Below are positions 16,543-26,212 of a DNA stretch of 33,981 nucleotides, piece by piece. The stretch is taken from NCBI GenBank assembly GCA_017626655.1, contig JAGAIH010000214.1:1-33981 (forward strand). Direction: 5' to 3'. Both the position numbers and the translations under genes were made by a program. Each line of letters begins with the position of its first letter. The first letter of the stretch is position 1. Source of the stretch: Clostridia bacterium (lineage in GTDB: Bacteria > Bacillota_A > Clostridia > Oscillospirales > CAG-272). The notes beneath the pieces are model-generated. The model saw only the letters and a list, made by a program, of their open reading frames with translations, made no database searches and was not told the DNA's origin.

Positions 16543-18012
16543 TTATCTATGGCTTTCCAGCCATTTGTGGTAGGATGAGTCATCCAGATCGACACCTAAT
16601 TCATACACCGTTCCTGTTTCCAAATTCACTACAACATAGCGGCGGCTGTTTGCCCATTCGGGAATATTGGTGTTATAGACGTTAGTGAAGTCCTTGTAGG
16701 TCTGATATTGGATCAAGGCATATTTCCCATCCATAATCAAAATCTGCTCTAAGTTATCGGGAATACCGTCGGTACATAACTGGAAGAGAATCTCATACTC
16801 TCCCGTTTGGGCATTGTAACGGTATAATTTTCCGCCCCATTTCGTCCCGTTGCTTGAAGTGTTATTGTTATAAGTTTGATAATAATCATAATGAGGGTCA
16901 TTTTTGTTTTCTTCTACGTAATGATTGATTCTTGTATATATGTTTTCATCGTATATAAGCAATGTTCGGCTTCCCATATCATGCATTTCACCGGTACTCA
17001 TATCGTATTTCAGCCAGTTCGAAAAGATGTGATTGATGTTTTTCCACACGTAAACCGTTTGATCCGATACCCCCGCAAAACGAATGTCAATTTCGCCCGC
17101 TTCACGATCCAGCCAGCTTTCGTCAAGGATGATCTCGTCCTCGCCCGTATCCAGATTGTACCGTCCAAGCGTACCGTTTTCTTTATTCGTGTACCATTCA
17201 TAGGATCCTTGGTGCCATGTTATGAGATGAACAGGCTTTTCACGGAGCGGACACGTTGTTTTCTCCTTCATATCGTACACCATGGTGACCCTATCGTATT
17301 GTCCGTCATCAAACTTCATATTCGCGTTATAGTAAATCTTATTTTGATATACATACACCTTCGTGGGCTGGTCTGCACCGTTCCATTCATAAACCACCTC
17401 CGCGTCGTTCATGAGCAGATCAAAGGAATACATGACGGTTTTGTCGTTGGCTTTATCCAATGTCAGGTAAATACGGTCATTTATGACCTGACAGGCTGAT
17501 TGCATCATCAAGGTTACATTACTGAATATACAGGCTTCATGATCGCAGAGGGGGTCTTTACAGATTTTCACCACCTGCCCGGTCAGCTTACTGAACATAG
17601 CTCCGCCATACTGGACGTCAAGAATTACGTAATAAGGCGTGTTTCCAAAAACACCGTTTGTGTTATTACCAACCGACGACCGTACTTGATCCTCCATAAA
17701 GGACGCATACAGCTCCTCTGCTGTCCATCCCTCGTAGGGGTTTCCCGTGATCTTGCCGTTTTCGGCATCGCCCGTGGAGGGGTCTCCGATGGGAATATCG
17801 GGCGTGGTGGTATTGGGGTCGGTTACTTCACCACCGTTGGGGTTTGTTTCGTCGGGATTACTTACATCCGGCTGCCCCGCAATCGTTATTTGCTCCCCCG
17901 TAGGCGCGTCGGTTTCATCGGGACGGAACTGGTCGCGGCGGGAGCAGGAGGCGAGCGAGGAGGCCAGCAGAAGAGTGGCCAAAATAGCGGTTAGAATCCG
18001 ATTGTTTTTCAT
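16543..18012 (-). CDS. Paralogous surface lipoprotein I (RRDQ family, propeller-like)
   Basis: 489 residues from the ATG at 18012 (AAAGGAG eight bases upstream). The signal peptide is almost the same as that of J. Cys23 is followed by SRRDQFRPDETD. The tether is shorter than in H and ends in the DIPIGDPSTGDAENGK cassette shared with G. The motif is CKDPLCDHEAC. Late segments LKYDMSTGEMHD and INHYVEENKNDPHYDYY match N rather than the adjacent genes. The C-terminus DSSYHKWLESHR matches K. The upstream stop of J lies 14 bases away and overlaps a spare ATG. Confidence 0.85.
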   Translation of the reverse strand: MKNNRILTAILATLLLASSLASCSRRDQFRPDETDAPTGEQITIAGQPDVSNPDETNPNGGEVTDPNTTTPDIPIGDPSTGDAENGKITGNPYEGWTAEELYASFMEDQVRSSVGNNTNGVFGNTPYYVILDVQYGGAMFSKLTGQVVKICKDPLCDHEACIFSNVTLMMQSACQVINDRIYLTLDKANDKTVMYSFDLLMNDAEVVYEWNGADQPTKVYVYQNKIYYNANMKFDDGQYDRVTMVYDMKEKTTCPLREKPVHLITWHQGSYEWYTNKENGTLGRYNLDTGEDEIILDESWLDREAGEIDIRFAGVSDQTVYVWKNINHIFSNWLKYDMSTGEMHDMGSRTLLIYDENIYTRINHYVEENKNDPHYDYYQTYNNNTSSNGTKWGGKLYRYNAQTGEYEILFQLCTDGIPDNLEQILIMDGKYALIQYQTYKDFTNVYNTNIPEWANSRRYVVVNLETGTVYELGVDLDDSSYHKWLESHR

Positions 18013-18026
18013 GCTTGAACTCCTTT

Positions 18027-19505
18027 TCATGATCTGCCCGGGCGGTTATGATAGGATTGGGTGGACAGATCGACCCCCAGCTCATACACTGTTCCGGTCT
18101 CCAGATTCACAACAACATAACGCTCACTTCGCGCCCAATCGGGAATAGAGGGGCTGTAGGGATTCTGAAAATCCTTATAAGTTTGATATTCAAGCATCAA
18201 GAACTTTCCGTCAAGAAGAAAAAATTCCGTTAAGGAATCGGGAATACCATCAGTACGAAGATTCACAACCTCGTGTAGTTTCCCCGTTTTCTCATCTGTC
18301 CGATAAAACTTACCTCCAAAGCGAGTTTGTACAGCGGTACTATTGCAATAGTATTCATAGTGCGGATCGTCCTTATATTCATCAACATTATGAAGCACTA
18401 CTTGATAGTATGTACCGTCGTATATGAACGGTGTGATTCCTCCTATCTCCTGCAATTCACCTGTTTCCATATCATAACATAGATATAAATGGTTATAGTC
18501 GATCATGTTTTTTCTCACGTATACCGTTTGACCTGATACCCCCACAAAACGGAAATCCAGGTCTCCCGCCTCGGCATCCAAAAGGCTTGACGATACGATT
18601 ACCTCATCCTTACCCGTGTCCAGATTGCACCGTCCAAGCGCGCCGTTCTCTGCATTTGTGTACCATTCATAGGTGCCTACATACCAGATTGCTGTACAAC
18701 GAACAGGCTGTTCACGAAGCGGATGCGTTGTTTTCTCTTTCATATCGTACACCATGGTAATGTTACCGTATTGGCCGTCATCAAACTTTATCTCTGCGTC
18801 GTAGTAAATCTTACCCTGATACACATATATGGAGTCGGGACAATCCATATCCTTCCACTCACAAATTAACCGTGCATCGTTCATGAGCAGATCGAAAGAA
18901 TACAAGCTGCACGTACATATATCCCCCTTGTACCCTTCCACCGCCAAATAACAGCGGTCATCCACGACCTGACACGATCTCATCCATGATGTACGGTGAT
19001 TGAATATACAAGTCTTATGGTCACAGATAGGGTCTTTGCAGATCTGCACCACCTGTCCCGTCAGCTTACTGAACATGTAACCGCCGTACTGAACGTCAAG
19101 AATCACATAATACGGGGTATTACCAAACATATCGTTTACGTTATTATAAACCGATCGCTCCTGATCCTCCATAAAGGACGCATACAGCTCCTCCGCCGTC
19201 CAGCCCTCGTAGGGGTTGCCCGTGATCTTGCCGTTTTCGCCGCCGCTTACGGGAGGCGTCACAATGGGGATGTCGGGAGGTGTAGTGGTATTAGGATTGG
19301 TCACGTCCCCGCCGCTTTGGTTGGTGTCGGTGGGGTTGCTTTCGCCGGGATTACTCACATCAGGCTGCCCCGCAACCGTGGTCTGCTCCCCTGTGGGCGT
19401 GTCGGTCTCGGGCGGGCGGAATTGGTCGCGGCGGGTGCAAGAGGCGAGGGCAGAGGCCAGCAGAAGAGTGGCCAAAATAGCTGTTAGAATCCGATTGTTT
19501 TTCAT
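18027..19505 (-). CDS. Paralogous surface lipoprotein J (RRDQ family, propeller-like)
   Basis: 492 residues from the ATG at 19505, which has GAGAGGT about nine bases upstream; the open frame back to 19628 runs over the end of K and lacks a signal peptide. Lipobox L-A-S-C and Cys23, then TRRDQFRPPETD. Tether cassette TPPDIPIVTPPVSGGENGK is shared with K and N. Motif CKDPICDHKTC. Apart from the mid-region shared with H (YYQVVLHNVDEYKDDPHYEYYCNS) the body follows G closely. The gap to K is only seven bases. Confidence 0.85.
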   Translation of the reverse strand: MKNNRILTAILATLLLASALASCTRRDQFRPPETDTPTGEQTTVAGQPDVSNPGESNPTDTNQSGGDVTNPNTTTPPDIPIVTPPVSGGENGKITGNPYEGWTAEELYASFMEDQERSVYNNVNDMFGNTPYYVILDVQYGGYMFSKLTGQVVQICKDPICDHKTCIFNHRTSWMRSCQVVDDRCYLAVEGYKGDICTCSLYSFDLLMNDARLICEWKDMDCPDSIYVYQGKIYYDAEIKFDDGQYGNITMVYDMKEKTTHPLREQPVRCTAIWYVGTYEWYTNAENGALGRCNLDTGKDEVIVSSSLLDAEAGDLDFRFVGVSGQTVYVRKNMIDYNHLYLCYDMETGELQEIGGITPFIYDGTYYQVVLHNVDEYKDDPHYEYYCNSTAVQTRFGGKFYRTDEKTGKLHEVVNLRTDGIPDSLTEFFLLDGKFLMLEYQTYKDFQNPYSPSIPDWARSERYVVVNLETGTVYELGVDLSTQSYHNRPGRS

Positions 19506-19512
19506 GCTTGAT

Positions 19513-20982
19513 TTACCTCTCATGTTTTTCATGCTTTTCCAGCCATTTGTGGTAGGATTGGTCAGACAGATCGACACCCAGCTCGTACACCGTTCCTGTT
19601 TCCATATTGACGACAACGTAACGATCACTCCTTGCCCATTCGAGGATTGAGGGACTGTAGGGGTTCTGAAAATCCTTATAGGTTTGATATTTAATCATCA
19701 AGAAATTTCCGTCAAGAATACAGAAATCCATTAAGCAATCGGGAATTCCGTCGGTAGAAAGGCTCACAACCTCGTGCAACTCTCCTGTTTTCAAGTCTCT
19801 TTGAAAAAATTTGCCTCCGTAGATGCAGCCTGCGTTATCTTTCGTAGAATAGTACTCATAGTGCGGATCGTTCTTGTATTCCGTGACATTGTGCCTCACT
19901 CCCTGATAGATTATATCGTCGTATAGCAACACGGTCGTATCCCCTATGTCCTGCATATTGCCAGTTTCCAGGTCATACTCCTTGCAATTTGTATTCCCTC
20001 CTACGGTTAAATATTTCATAACGTATACCTTTTGACCGACCGAACCCATATAATAGAAGCCCGTTTCGCCTTCCTCATGATTCAAGAGACTTCCGGCAAG
20101 GATCTCCTCGTCCTCTCCCGTATCCATATTGTAGCGTCGGAGAGAACCATCCGACCGTGGCGTGTACCATTCGTAGGCACCTTCATACCAAATTACGCCG
20201 GAACGAATCGGCTCTTGGTGGAGAGGGGCGGTTGTTTTCTCATTCATATCGTAGACCATTGTGACTCTGTCGTATTGTCCGTCATCAAACTTCATTTCTG
20301 TAGAATAGTAAAGCTTATCGTTGTATATGTGTGCTTTTTTGGGAGCATCGGCACCGCTCCACTCACAAACCAGTTTTGCGTCATTCATGAGCAGATCGAA
20401 AGAATACAGGCCGGTGACATAAACATCCCCTTTGAAACCCTTCATAAGCAGATAACAACGGTCATCCACGACCAAACATGATTCCAATTGTAACATGCTA
20501 AATATACAATTTTCGTGGTCACAGATGGGGTCTTTGCAGATTTGCACCACCTGTCCTGTCAGCTTACTAAACATAGAGCCACCGTTCCGGACGTCAAGAA
20601 TCACGTAATATGGGGTATTTCCGAACTTATCGTTTACGTTGTTATAAATCGACCGCTCCTGATCCTCCATAAAGGACGCATACAGCTCCTCGGCTGTCCA
20701 GCCCTCGTAAGGGTTGCCCGTGATCTTGCCGTTTTCGCCGCCGCTTACGGGAGGCGTAACAATGGGAATATCGGGAGGTGTGGTGGTATTGGATTCGGTT
20801 GCTTCTCCACCGTTGGGGTTAGTTTCGATGGGATTACTTCCATCCGGTTGACCTGCCGCCGTGGTCTGCTCCCCTGTGGGCGTATCGGTCTCAGGGGGGC
20901 GGAATTGGTCGCGGCAGGAGCAGGAGGCAAATACCGCCGTGACGGTCATAAAGGCTAACAAAATAGCTATGATTCGTTTCAT
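19513..20982 (-). CDS. Paralogous surface lipoprotein K (RRDQ family, variant anchor motif)
   Basis: 489 residues from the ATG at 20982 (AAAGGA nine bases upstream). The signal peptide MKRIIAILLAFMTVTAVFAS differs from its neighbours and is closer to that of B. The lipidated Cys21 is followed by S-C-R-D-Q-F-R, so the first Arg of the usual motif is a second Cys. The remaining body is typical: CKDPICDHENC, YSFDLLMNDAKLVCEW, PRSDGSLRRYNMDTGED, YQTYKDFQNPYSP. The C-terminal tail is basic (SYHKWLEKHEKHER). It is the first lipoprotein after the BspA-type gene, 14 bases downstream, the same position C has in the sigma operon. Confidence 0.85.
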   Translation of the reverse strand: MKRIIAILLAFMTVTAVFASCSCRDQFRPPETDTPTGEQTTAAGQPDGSNPIETNPNGGEATESNTTTPPDIPIVTPPVSGGENGKITGNPYEGWTAEELYASFMEDQERSIYNNVNDKFGNTPYYVILDVRNGGSMFSKLTGQVVQICKDPICDHENCIFSMLQLESCLVVDDRCYLLMKGFKGDVYVTGLYSFDLLMNDAKLVCEWSGADAPKKAHIYNDKLYYSTEMKFDDGQYDRVTMVYDMNEKTTAPLHQEPIRSGVIWYEGAYEWYTPRSDGSLRRYNMDTGEDEEILAGSLLNHEEGETGFYYMGSVGQKVYVMKYLTVGGNTNCKEYDLETGNMQDIGDTTVLLYDDIIYQGVRHNVTEYKNDPHYEYYSTKDNAGCIYGGKFFQRDLKTGELHEVVSLSTDGIPDCLMDFCILDGNFLMIKYQTYKDFQNPYSPSILEWARSDRYVVVNMETGTVYELGVDLSDQSYHKWLEKHEKHER

Positions 20983-20996
20983 ATTCGTGATTCCTT

Positions 20997-22238
20997 TCAT
21001 TCTTCTTTCAACTGCGGCACACCGTTCTCGTCATACTCCCACGCATCCCCGTAGTGGAACTCCGCCCCTGCCGACTTGCAGGCACCCGCCCAGTAGGCGA
21101 TGTAGGAAAGGGCGTCCTCGCGGGTGTCGGTGAGGTAGATGTGCTTGACCGCCGTGTTCGGGAAGGGGTTACTGCCCGCGTGGGTAGAGCCCTGCAAGAC
21201 GAGGTAGGCCAGCTTTTCGCAGTCCTTGAAGGCGTTGTCGCCAATAGAGGCCACCGAGGCGGGGACGGTCACGGAAGTGACGTTGCGGAGTCCCGCCAGC
21301 GTAAAGCTGCCAATGGCGGTGATGCCCTCGGGGAGGGTGATGTCTCCCTCGATCCGTGCGCCCTCCACGTAGAAATTCTCCGCAAGCATGGTGGGGCTGG
21401 CATCCTGAAAGTCGATCCGCACACTGCACCACTGGGCAATGTTGCCGCTGTAGTGAACATCCGTCAAGGATTCGCAGTCCTTGAAGGTGGTTCCGCTGAG
21501 GGTGGTGAGGGTCTTGGGGAGATGCAGAGTGGTCAGGTCGCGGCAACCCTCAAAGGCACCGTTGCCGATCTCGGTCACCCCCTCGGGGATGGTGATCTCG
21601 GTGAGGCGCAGGCACTTTTTGAAGGCCCATCCGTGGAGATTCGTGACGGTGGAGGGGATGGTGATGCTTTTGAGAGAGGAACAGCCCGAAAACAAGGAAT
21701 CGGGGATGGACGTGATGCCCTCGGGGAGGACAATATCTGTTAGGCGGAAACAGCCCTCGAACAGGGCGCGGTTGAGGGTCTGGACGGTGGAGGGGAGTTC
21801 CACCGAAACCAAGCGGTTACAACGGCTGAAAGCGGAGTCTCCGATCACGGTCATGCCCTCGGGGATCACCACATGGGTCAGGGTCTCGTCCCCCGTAAAC
21901 GCCCCGATGGCGACACCCATGACGGTGTTTCCATCGTGTGTGGTGGGGAGGTAGATCTGTGTGTCGGTGCATTCCCCGCGACCCAGAACGAGGTATTGAC
22001 CGCTGTAGGTGTCCACGCCAATCTCCAGGCCCTCGGAAACTTGGTACTCCCAGCCACAGGTGGCGCAAACCTCATTCTCCAAGGTATGGACGAGGCAATC
22101 GCCGGTTTCGATGGAATGGGGATTGACAAAGGCGGGCTTGGTCTCGCCCTCTGTGGGCATACCCGTTTGGCAGGCGTTAAGGGTGAGCATGGTGAACAGA
22201 ACCGCAAGAATAGCGATAAGTTTCATGTAGTGTTTCAT
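20997..22238 (-). CDS. BspA-type leucine-rich repeat lipoprotein, second copy
   Basis: About 413 residues from the ATG at 22238; AAAGGAGG precedes it inside the end of the permease, whose TGA is one base away, so the two are probably translationally coupled. Lipobox L-N-A-C gives Cys23. After it comes QTGMPTEGETKPAFVNP, matching the other copy (RTGLPLEGETERPFVNP). Ribbon-like motif C48-x2-H51-x6-C58-x2-C61-G. LRR_5 units follow from about residue 110 (TLTHVVIPEGMTVIGDSAF, then LVSVELPSTVQ), with the insertion NIAQWCSVRIDF before the last units, and the end HYGDAWEYDENGVPQLKEE. Its cysteine spacing, insertion and tail match the copy at 4755-5957, so the two are paralogs with a conserved role next to the permease. 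Confidence 0.85.
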   Translation of the reverse strand: MKHYMKLIAILAVLFTMLTLNACQTGMPTEGETKPAFVNPHSIETGDCLVHTLENEVCATCGWEYQVSEGLEIGVDTYSGQYLVLGRGECTDTQIYLPTTHDGNTVMGVAIGAFTGDETLTHVVIPEGMTVIGDSAFSRCNRLVSVELPSTVQTLNRALFEGCFRLTDIVLPEGITSIPDSLFSGCSSLKSITIPSTVTNLHGWAFKKCLRLTEITIPEGVTEIGNGAFEGCRDLTTLHLPKTLTTLSGTTFKDCESLTDVHYSGNIAQWCSVRIDFQDASPTMLAENFYVEGARIEGDITLPEGITAIGSFTLAGLRNVTSVTVPASVASIGDNAFKDCEKLAYLVLQGSTHAGSNPFPNTAVKHIYLTDTREDALSYIAYWAGACKSAGAEFHYGDAWEYDENGVPQLKEE

Positions 22239-22239
22239 A

Positions 22240-24645
22240 TCAGTGCATCCTCCTTTCCTTTCCGGGTACTTTTCGGCGGAATCCCACCCATTGTCCCAAG
22301 CTGACCGCAAACAGTACGGCGCAGACCACCAGAACGGCTACGGTGAACAGGGCAAAAAAGAGAGCCGAACCCGCCGATTGGGTGAGGTATTCGTGACCCG
22401 ACAGGAGGGTGGTGAAATCGAAGTAACGGGCGAAGTCCAGCCCGAAGCGGCGGAACACGAAGGGTACGACGGTGACGAGAGCCACGGTGGCCATGGTGTT
22501 GACCGACTTCTTGGAGGGGACAGACACCGCCACGGTGATGAAGCCCAGCAAGACGACACCCACCACGCGGAGGGTCTCAAAGAGCATGAGATACTGATGG
22601 ATGGTCATATTCCACCCAATGCCGCCGAGGATCGGGAGGCTTTGGACGGGCGCGGTAGCTGACGCGAAGGTGTACAGCTCGGTGAGCTTGGTGTGGTCGA
22701 GATAGCCGCAGACAATGGCCATAAGGGCACAAGCGGCCACGGCGATGACATACTTGGTGGCGAACAGCTCTCCCCGTCCCCGTTTGGTGGCGCGGAGGAT
22801 ACCCGACACGCCCGCACTGTACTCGGTGGTAAAGAGCATAGCGCCAAAGACCAAAGCGAAGATGTAGAGCAGGTAGTCAAAGCCCCGCCCGAACATCCGG
22901 TTCCAGCCTGTGGAGTAGACGAAGTGGGCATCGTGACCCGCCTCGATCTGTTCCAGCAGGTAATCTCTGCGGGCCTCCACGACCTTGAACACGTCGTCTC
23001 TGGCCTTGGCATCTTCTAACTGCCCTTGGTACTCCACGTACTCGTCGTAGGTAATGAGGCCGTCACGGTAGTTGGCCTCCATCTCCTTCTCCATGCCTCG
23101 GATGGTGTCGATCTCGGCGCGCTCGTCGGTGATGAAGTCCAGCTTTTCTTCGGTGACCTCACCCTCCAGCATGGTCATGTACTCCTTGTAGAGGGTATCC
23201 GAGAAGGAGTAATTGACGGGATCGGTAGTGTAGATCTGGTAGCCCTTGACCAGCAGGATAACGGCAATGAGCAGGATATACTTACCCGCGAACAGGACCT
23301 TATGCAGCTCAAAGCCCGCAAAGCCGGGGATGAAGCAAGGAAGCGCCACGTTGGGGATCTTAAAGAGCTTTTTCCCCTTCCGCAGGGAGCGTCCTCCCGC
23401 CGAGCGGCAGTAGAGCAGGGTCGCCCATATCCCGAAGATCACCGCAATCAGCCCCATGAACAGGAAAACGGCGGTGAGGTAGGGCAGACAGCGGCCGAAG
23501 ACGTTGATGGCGTAGTAGCGGGAGAAGCAGACCTCGGCGTCCATGATGGTGAAGATATTGAGCAGGCGCAGGGGGCTGTTGATGTCCAGGTAGTCGGTGA
23601 AGTAGACAAAGAAGTTTACGCCGCCGATGACAAGCCCCGTGAGGTAGGTCAGGGCGTAGTTGCGGAGCAGGAAGGAGGCGGTGAGGATGACTGTCCCCAA
23701 CGCGAACAGGGTCAGGATCTTGATGAGCAGGGACAGACCCAGATATTCACCTACCGTGACAATGTAGGGGCAGAACAGGTAATCATCAAAGATCTGAATG
23801 TAATTGGACAGGGACGAGTAGCCAAACTCTGCCCCAAACAGGATCAGGGTGGTGGCCGAGAAGGTGATGACCGCGATCACAATGACCGACAGCATGGCCG
23901 CAAGCTTGGCCAGCATGGTGGAGAGCCGTCCCAACTTGGTGGCGCGGATGATGGGGTAGGTGCCGTTCTTTTTCTCGTCCAGTAGGAGTCCGGGGACGAG
24001 AACCAGCAAAAACAAGATGAGGCAGATATTGCCGTCAGCGTAGGCGAAATAGTGGTTCCAGCCAATGTCCCGCTCGATTTCCAAGGGGACGTATTTGCCC
24101 ACGGTGTAAATGTCGATGACGTCATCCTGATAGCGGTAGTCGTAGCTGTTCTCGCTCATGCCGAAGGCCACGTACTCGATCTTGGCGGCCTCGGCGCGGG
24201 CGATGACCTCGTCATACTTTTCGATGCGGGTGACGTCTATGTAGTTCTTGACGTTGCGGAAATAGCGGTAAGTGCCGTTGTATTCCTGGATCTTCTCCCA
24301 AATCTCGTCGTTGTACTCGGGCCAGTAGTCCTGAATGGACAGGGTGGACAGATCCACCCCGTTCATCATGGCATCCATGGTCATCTGCACCTGCACCTCG
24401 GTCAGCCTTTGGGAGTAGGCGTACAGGGTGTCCATTTCGGTGAGGAATGCCTCGGGATCCTCCTCGTAGCGGGCAAAGATCTCCTCAATGGCGGCCAGCT
24501 CCTCGGCGGACAGGCCTGTCTCGGGGGAGGCCGGGATGCTCATGACCGAAACCGCCGACAGGATGGCGTTGACGGCGAACATGAGGAGGAAGAAGAATAC
24601 GACGAAGCGGTTGCCGAGAATTTTTTTGATTTCATAGCGGAGCAT
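22240..24645 (-). CDS. ABC transporter permease, two fused halves, second copy
   Basis: 801 residues. The architecture is the same as in the copy at 5984-8374: helix near 14-32, an outside segment rich in Glu/Tyr to about 205, a helix bundle, a basic linker (RSLRKGKKLFK), then a second helix, outside segment and bundle. The paired cytoplasmic motifs are DEKKNGTYPIIRATKLGR and TEYSAGVSGILRATKRGR. Conserved blocks include NICLILFLLVLVPGLLLDE, RYYAINVFGRCLPYL and HTKLTELY. AGGGG lies eight bases before the ATG. It sits downstream of the two ATPase genes and lipoprotein L, with a 60-base gap to L, and upstream of its LRR partner. Together with the ATPases it can form a complete ABC transporter; the substrate is unknown. 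Confidence 0.85.
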   Translation of the reverse strand: MLRYEIKKILGNRFVVFFFLLMFAVNAILSAVSVMSIPASPETGLSAEELAAIEEIFARYEEDPEAFLTEMDTLYAYSQRLTEVQVQMTMDAMMNGVDLSTLSIQDYWPEYNDEIWEKIQEYNGTYRYFRNVKNYIDVTRIEKYDEVIARAEAAKIEYVAFGMSENSYDYRYQDDVIDIYTVGKYVPLEIERDIGWNHYFAYADGNICLILFLLVLVPGLLLDEKKNGTYPIIRATKLGRLSTMLAKLAAMLSVIVIAVITFSATTLILFGAEFGYSSLSNYIQIFDDYLFCPYIVTVGEYLGLSLLIKILTLFALGTVILTASFLLRNYALTYLTGLVIGGVNFFVYFTDYLDINSPLRLLNIFTIMDAEVCFSRYYAINVFGRCLPYLTAVFLFMGLIAVIFGIWATLLYCRSAGGRSLRKGKKLFKIPNVALPCFIPGFAGFELHKVLFAGKYILLIAVILLVKGYQIYTTDPVNYSFSDTLYKEYMTMLEGEVTEEKLDFITDERAEIDTIRGMEKEMEANYRDGLITYDEYVEYQGQLEDAKARDDVFKVVEARRDYLLEQIEAGHDAHFVYSTGWNRMFGRGFDYLLYIFALVFGAMLFTTEYSAGVSGILRATKRGRGELFATKYVIAVAACALMAIVCGYLDHTKLTELYTFASATAPVQSLPILGGIGWNMTIHQYLMLFETLRVVGVVLLGFITVAVSVPSKKSVNTMATVALVTVVPFVFRRFGLDFARYFDFTTLLSGHEYLTQSAGSALFFALFTVAVLVVCAVLFAVSLGQWVGFRRKVPGKERRMH

Positions 24646-24705
24646 GGGAAATCCCCTTTCGTGGATGTTGCTTGATAAGCATGGGCATTATGGAGCTATT
24701 GTGTA

Positions 24706-26193
24706 TCAATACCGGCCCGGGCGGTTGTGCAAAGACATTTGTGAGATATCCACGCCAAGCTCATAGGCCTGCCCGGTCTCCATATTGAAAACAATGAACC
24801 GATAGCTGTCGGCCCACTCGGGAGCAGACTCGTTATAGGGATTGCGGAAGTCCTTATAGGTCTGGTACTGGACAAGGATAAACTTGCCGTCCATAAACTG
24901 GGTGCCTTGAATACAATCGGGGATCCCGTCGGTTTGGAAGTTATATACCATTTGCAATTCTCCCGTCGCAGCATCCTTTCTGTACAGCTTACCGCCATTG
25001 CGGACTCCGATCCCATCGGTGGTATTGTTGAAGTAATACTCGTAATGGGGATCGTCCTTGTATTCCTCTCTGTCAAAACGGATCTCAACGTACGTATTCC
25101 CGTCATATTCCAATGCGTCTATATTTCTTTCGCGCAGCTCACCGGTTTCCATATCCAGCACGTAATACTCGAAATAACCGCCGAAGATCCATTTTTCAAC
25201 GTATGCGATCTTTTCTCCTCCGGAATCGTATACGAACCCGCTTTCTCCCTTTTCGCGGTCAAGGAGGTCGCCCGAAATGATCAGTTCATCCTCCCCGGTA
25301 TCCAGATTATACCGACGGAGCGAGCCGCTCTCTCTGGGGGAATACCATGCATATCCTCCGTCGAAACAGATCGTATAGCAAAGCTCTGACTGTTCCCATA
25401 GAGGTGCCGTGGTTTTTTTCTTCATATCGTAAGTCATAGCACCGTAGCCGGTTAGTCCGTTGTCTAAATCTACGCCCGTGATATAGTAGACCTTATCCCG
25501 ATATACGTACATATTTTGGATATAATCGCTCCATTCACCAACCACCTTCGCGTCGTTCATGAGCAGATCAAAGGAATACATGATGTATCCTTCCTCTTTT
25601 CCGTCAGTGGTGATATAGATTCGGTCGTCCACGACCTGACACATGCACAATTGTGATGTAAGCTTACTGAAAATACAGTCTTTATGGTCACAGATGGGAT
25701 CCTTACAGATCGGGATCACCTGTCCCGTGAGCTTACTGAACATATGGCCGCCGTACTGCACGTCAAGGAGCACGTAGTAAGGCGTATTGTAGAAGTAATA
25801 CGCAGATTCATAGGTTTCCGACCGCTCCTCCTCCTTCATGAAGGAGGCATACAGCTCCTCGGCCGTCCAGCCCTCGTAGGGGTTGCCTGTGATCTTGGGA
25901 GTCTCGGAGCCATCGCTCAAGGGGGGCGCGAAGGTGGGGGGATCGTCGGGGTTATTGGGGCTATTGGGCTTGGTGACTTCTTCGCCGCCGAGGGTGGTTT
26001 CATTCGGGTTGGTTTCGGTGGGATTCGTTTCGGTAGGATGATTGACATCGGGCTGTCCCGTCACCGTTGTCTGCTCCCCCGTGGGGGCATCGGTCTCGGG
26101 AGGCCGGAATTGGTCGCGGCGGCTACAGGACACGAAGGTAGTGGCCAGCATGAGGGCAGCCAGAATGGCGGTTATGATCCGTTTGGTTTTCAT
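24706..26193 (-). CDS. Paralogous surface lipoprotein L (RRDQ family, propeller-like)
   Basis: 495 residues; AAAGGAG eight bases before the ATG. Lipobox F-V-S-C, Cys23, SRRDQFRPPETD. The tether contains a short internal repeat, TETNP-TETNP-NET, and ends in SDGSETPK, shared in part with H and M. Motif CKDPICDHKDC. The middle of the protein (EWSDYIQNMYVYRDKVYYI) is less like the G/J/N type. The C-terminus SLHNRPGRY resembles that of G and J. It stands between the ATPase pair and the permease, separated from its array relatives, which suggests insertion of duplicates at more than one place in the operon. Confidence 0.85.
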   Translation of the reverse strand: MKTKRIITAILAALMLATTFVSCSRRDQFRPPETDAPTGEQTTVTGQPDVNHPTETNPTETNPNETTLGGEEVTKPNSPNNPDDPPTFAPPLSDGSETPKITGNPYEGWTAEELYASFMKEEERSETYESAYYFYNTPYYVLLDVQYGGHMFSKLTGQVIPICKDPICDHKDCIFSKLTSQLCMCQVVDDRIYITTDGKEEGYIMYSFDLLMNDAKVVGEWSDYIQNMYVYRDKVYYITGVDLDNGLTGYGAMTYDMKKKTTAPLWEQSELCYTICFDGGYAWYSPRESGSLRRYNLDTGEDELIISGDLLDREKGESGFVYDSGGEKIAYVEKWIFGGYFEYYVLDMETGELRERNIDALEYDGNTYVEIRFDREEYKDDPHYEYYFNNTTDGIGVRNGGKLYRKDAATGELQMVYNFQTDGIPDCIQGTQFMDGKFILVQYQTYKDFRNPYNESAPEWADSYRFIVFNMETGQAYELGVDISQMSLHNRPGRY

Positions 26194-26212
26194 ATATGTA
26201 CTCCTTTGTTTC

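Noticed and set aside
12078..21000. CRISPR array or simple satellite repeat
   Set aside because: The repetition has a gene-length period of about 1.5 kb and comes from diverged paralogous coding sequences, not short direct repeats with spacers.
23026..23985. Plus-strand 319-codon open frame
   Set aside because: Antisense to the second permease; Gly/Gln/Glu-rich shadow translation lacking the hydrophobic helices of the true frame.
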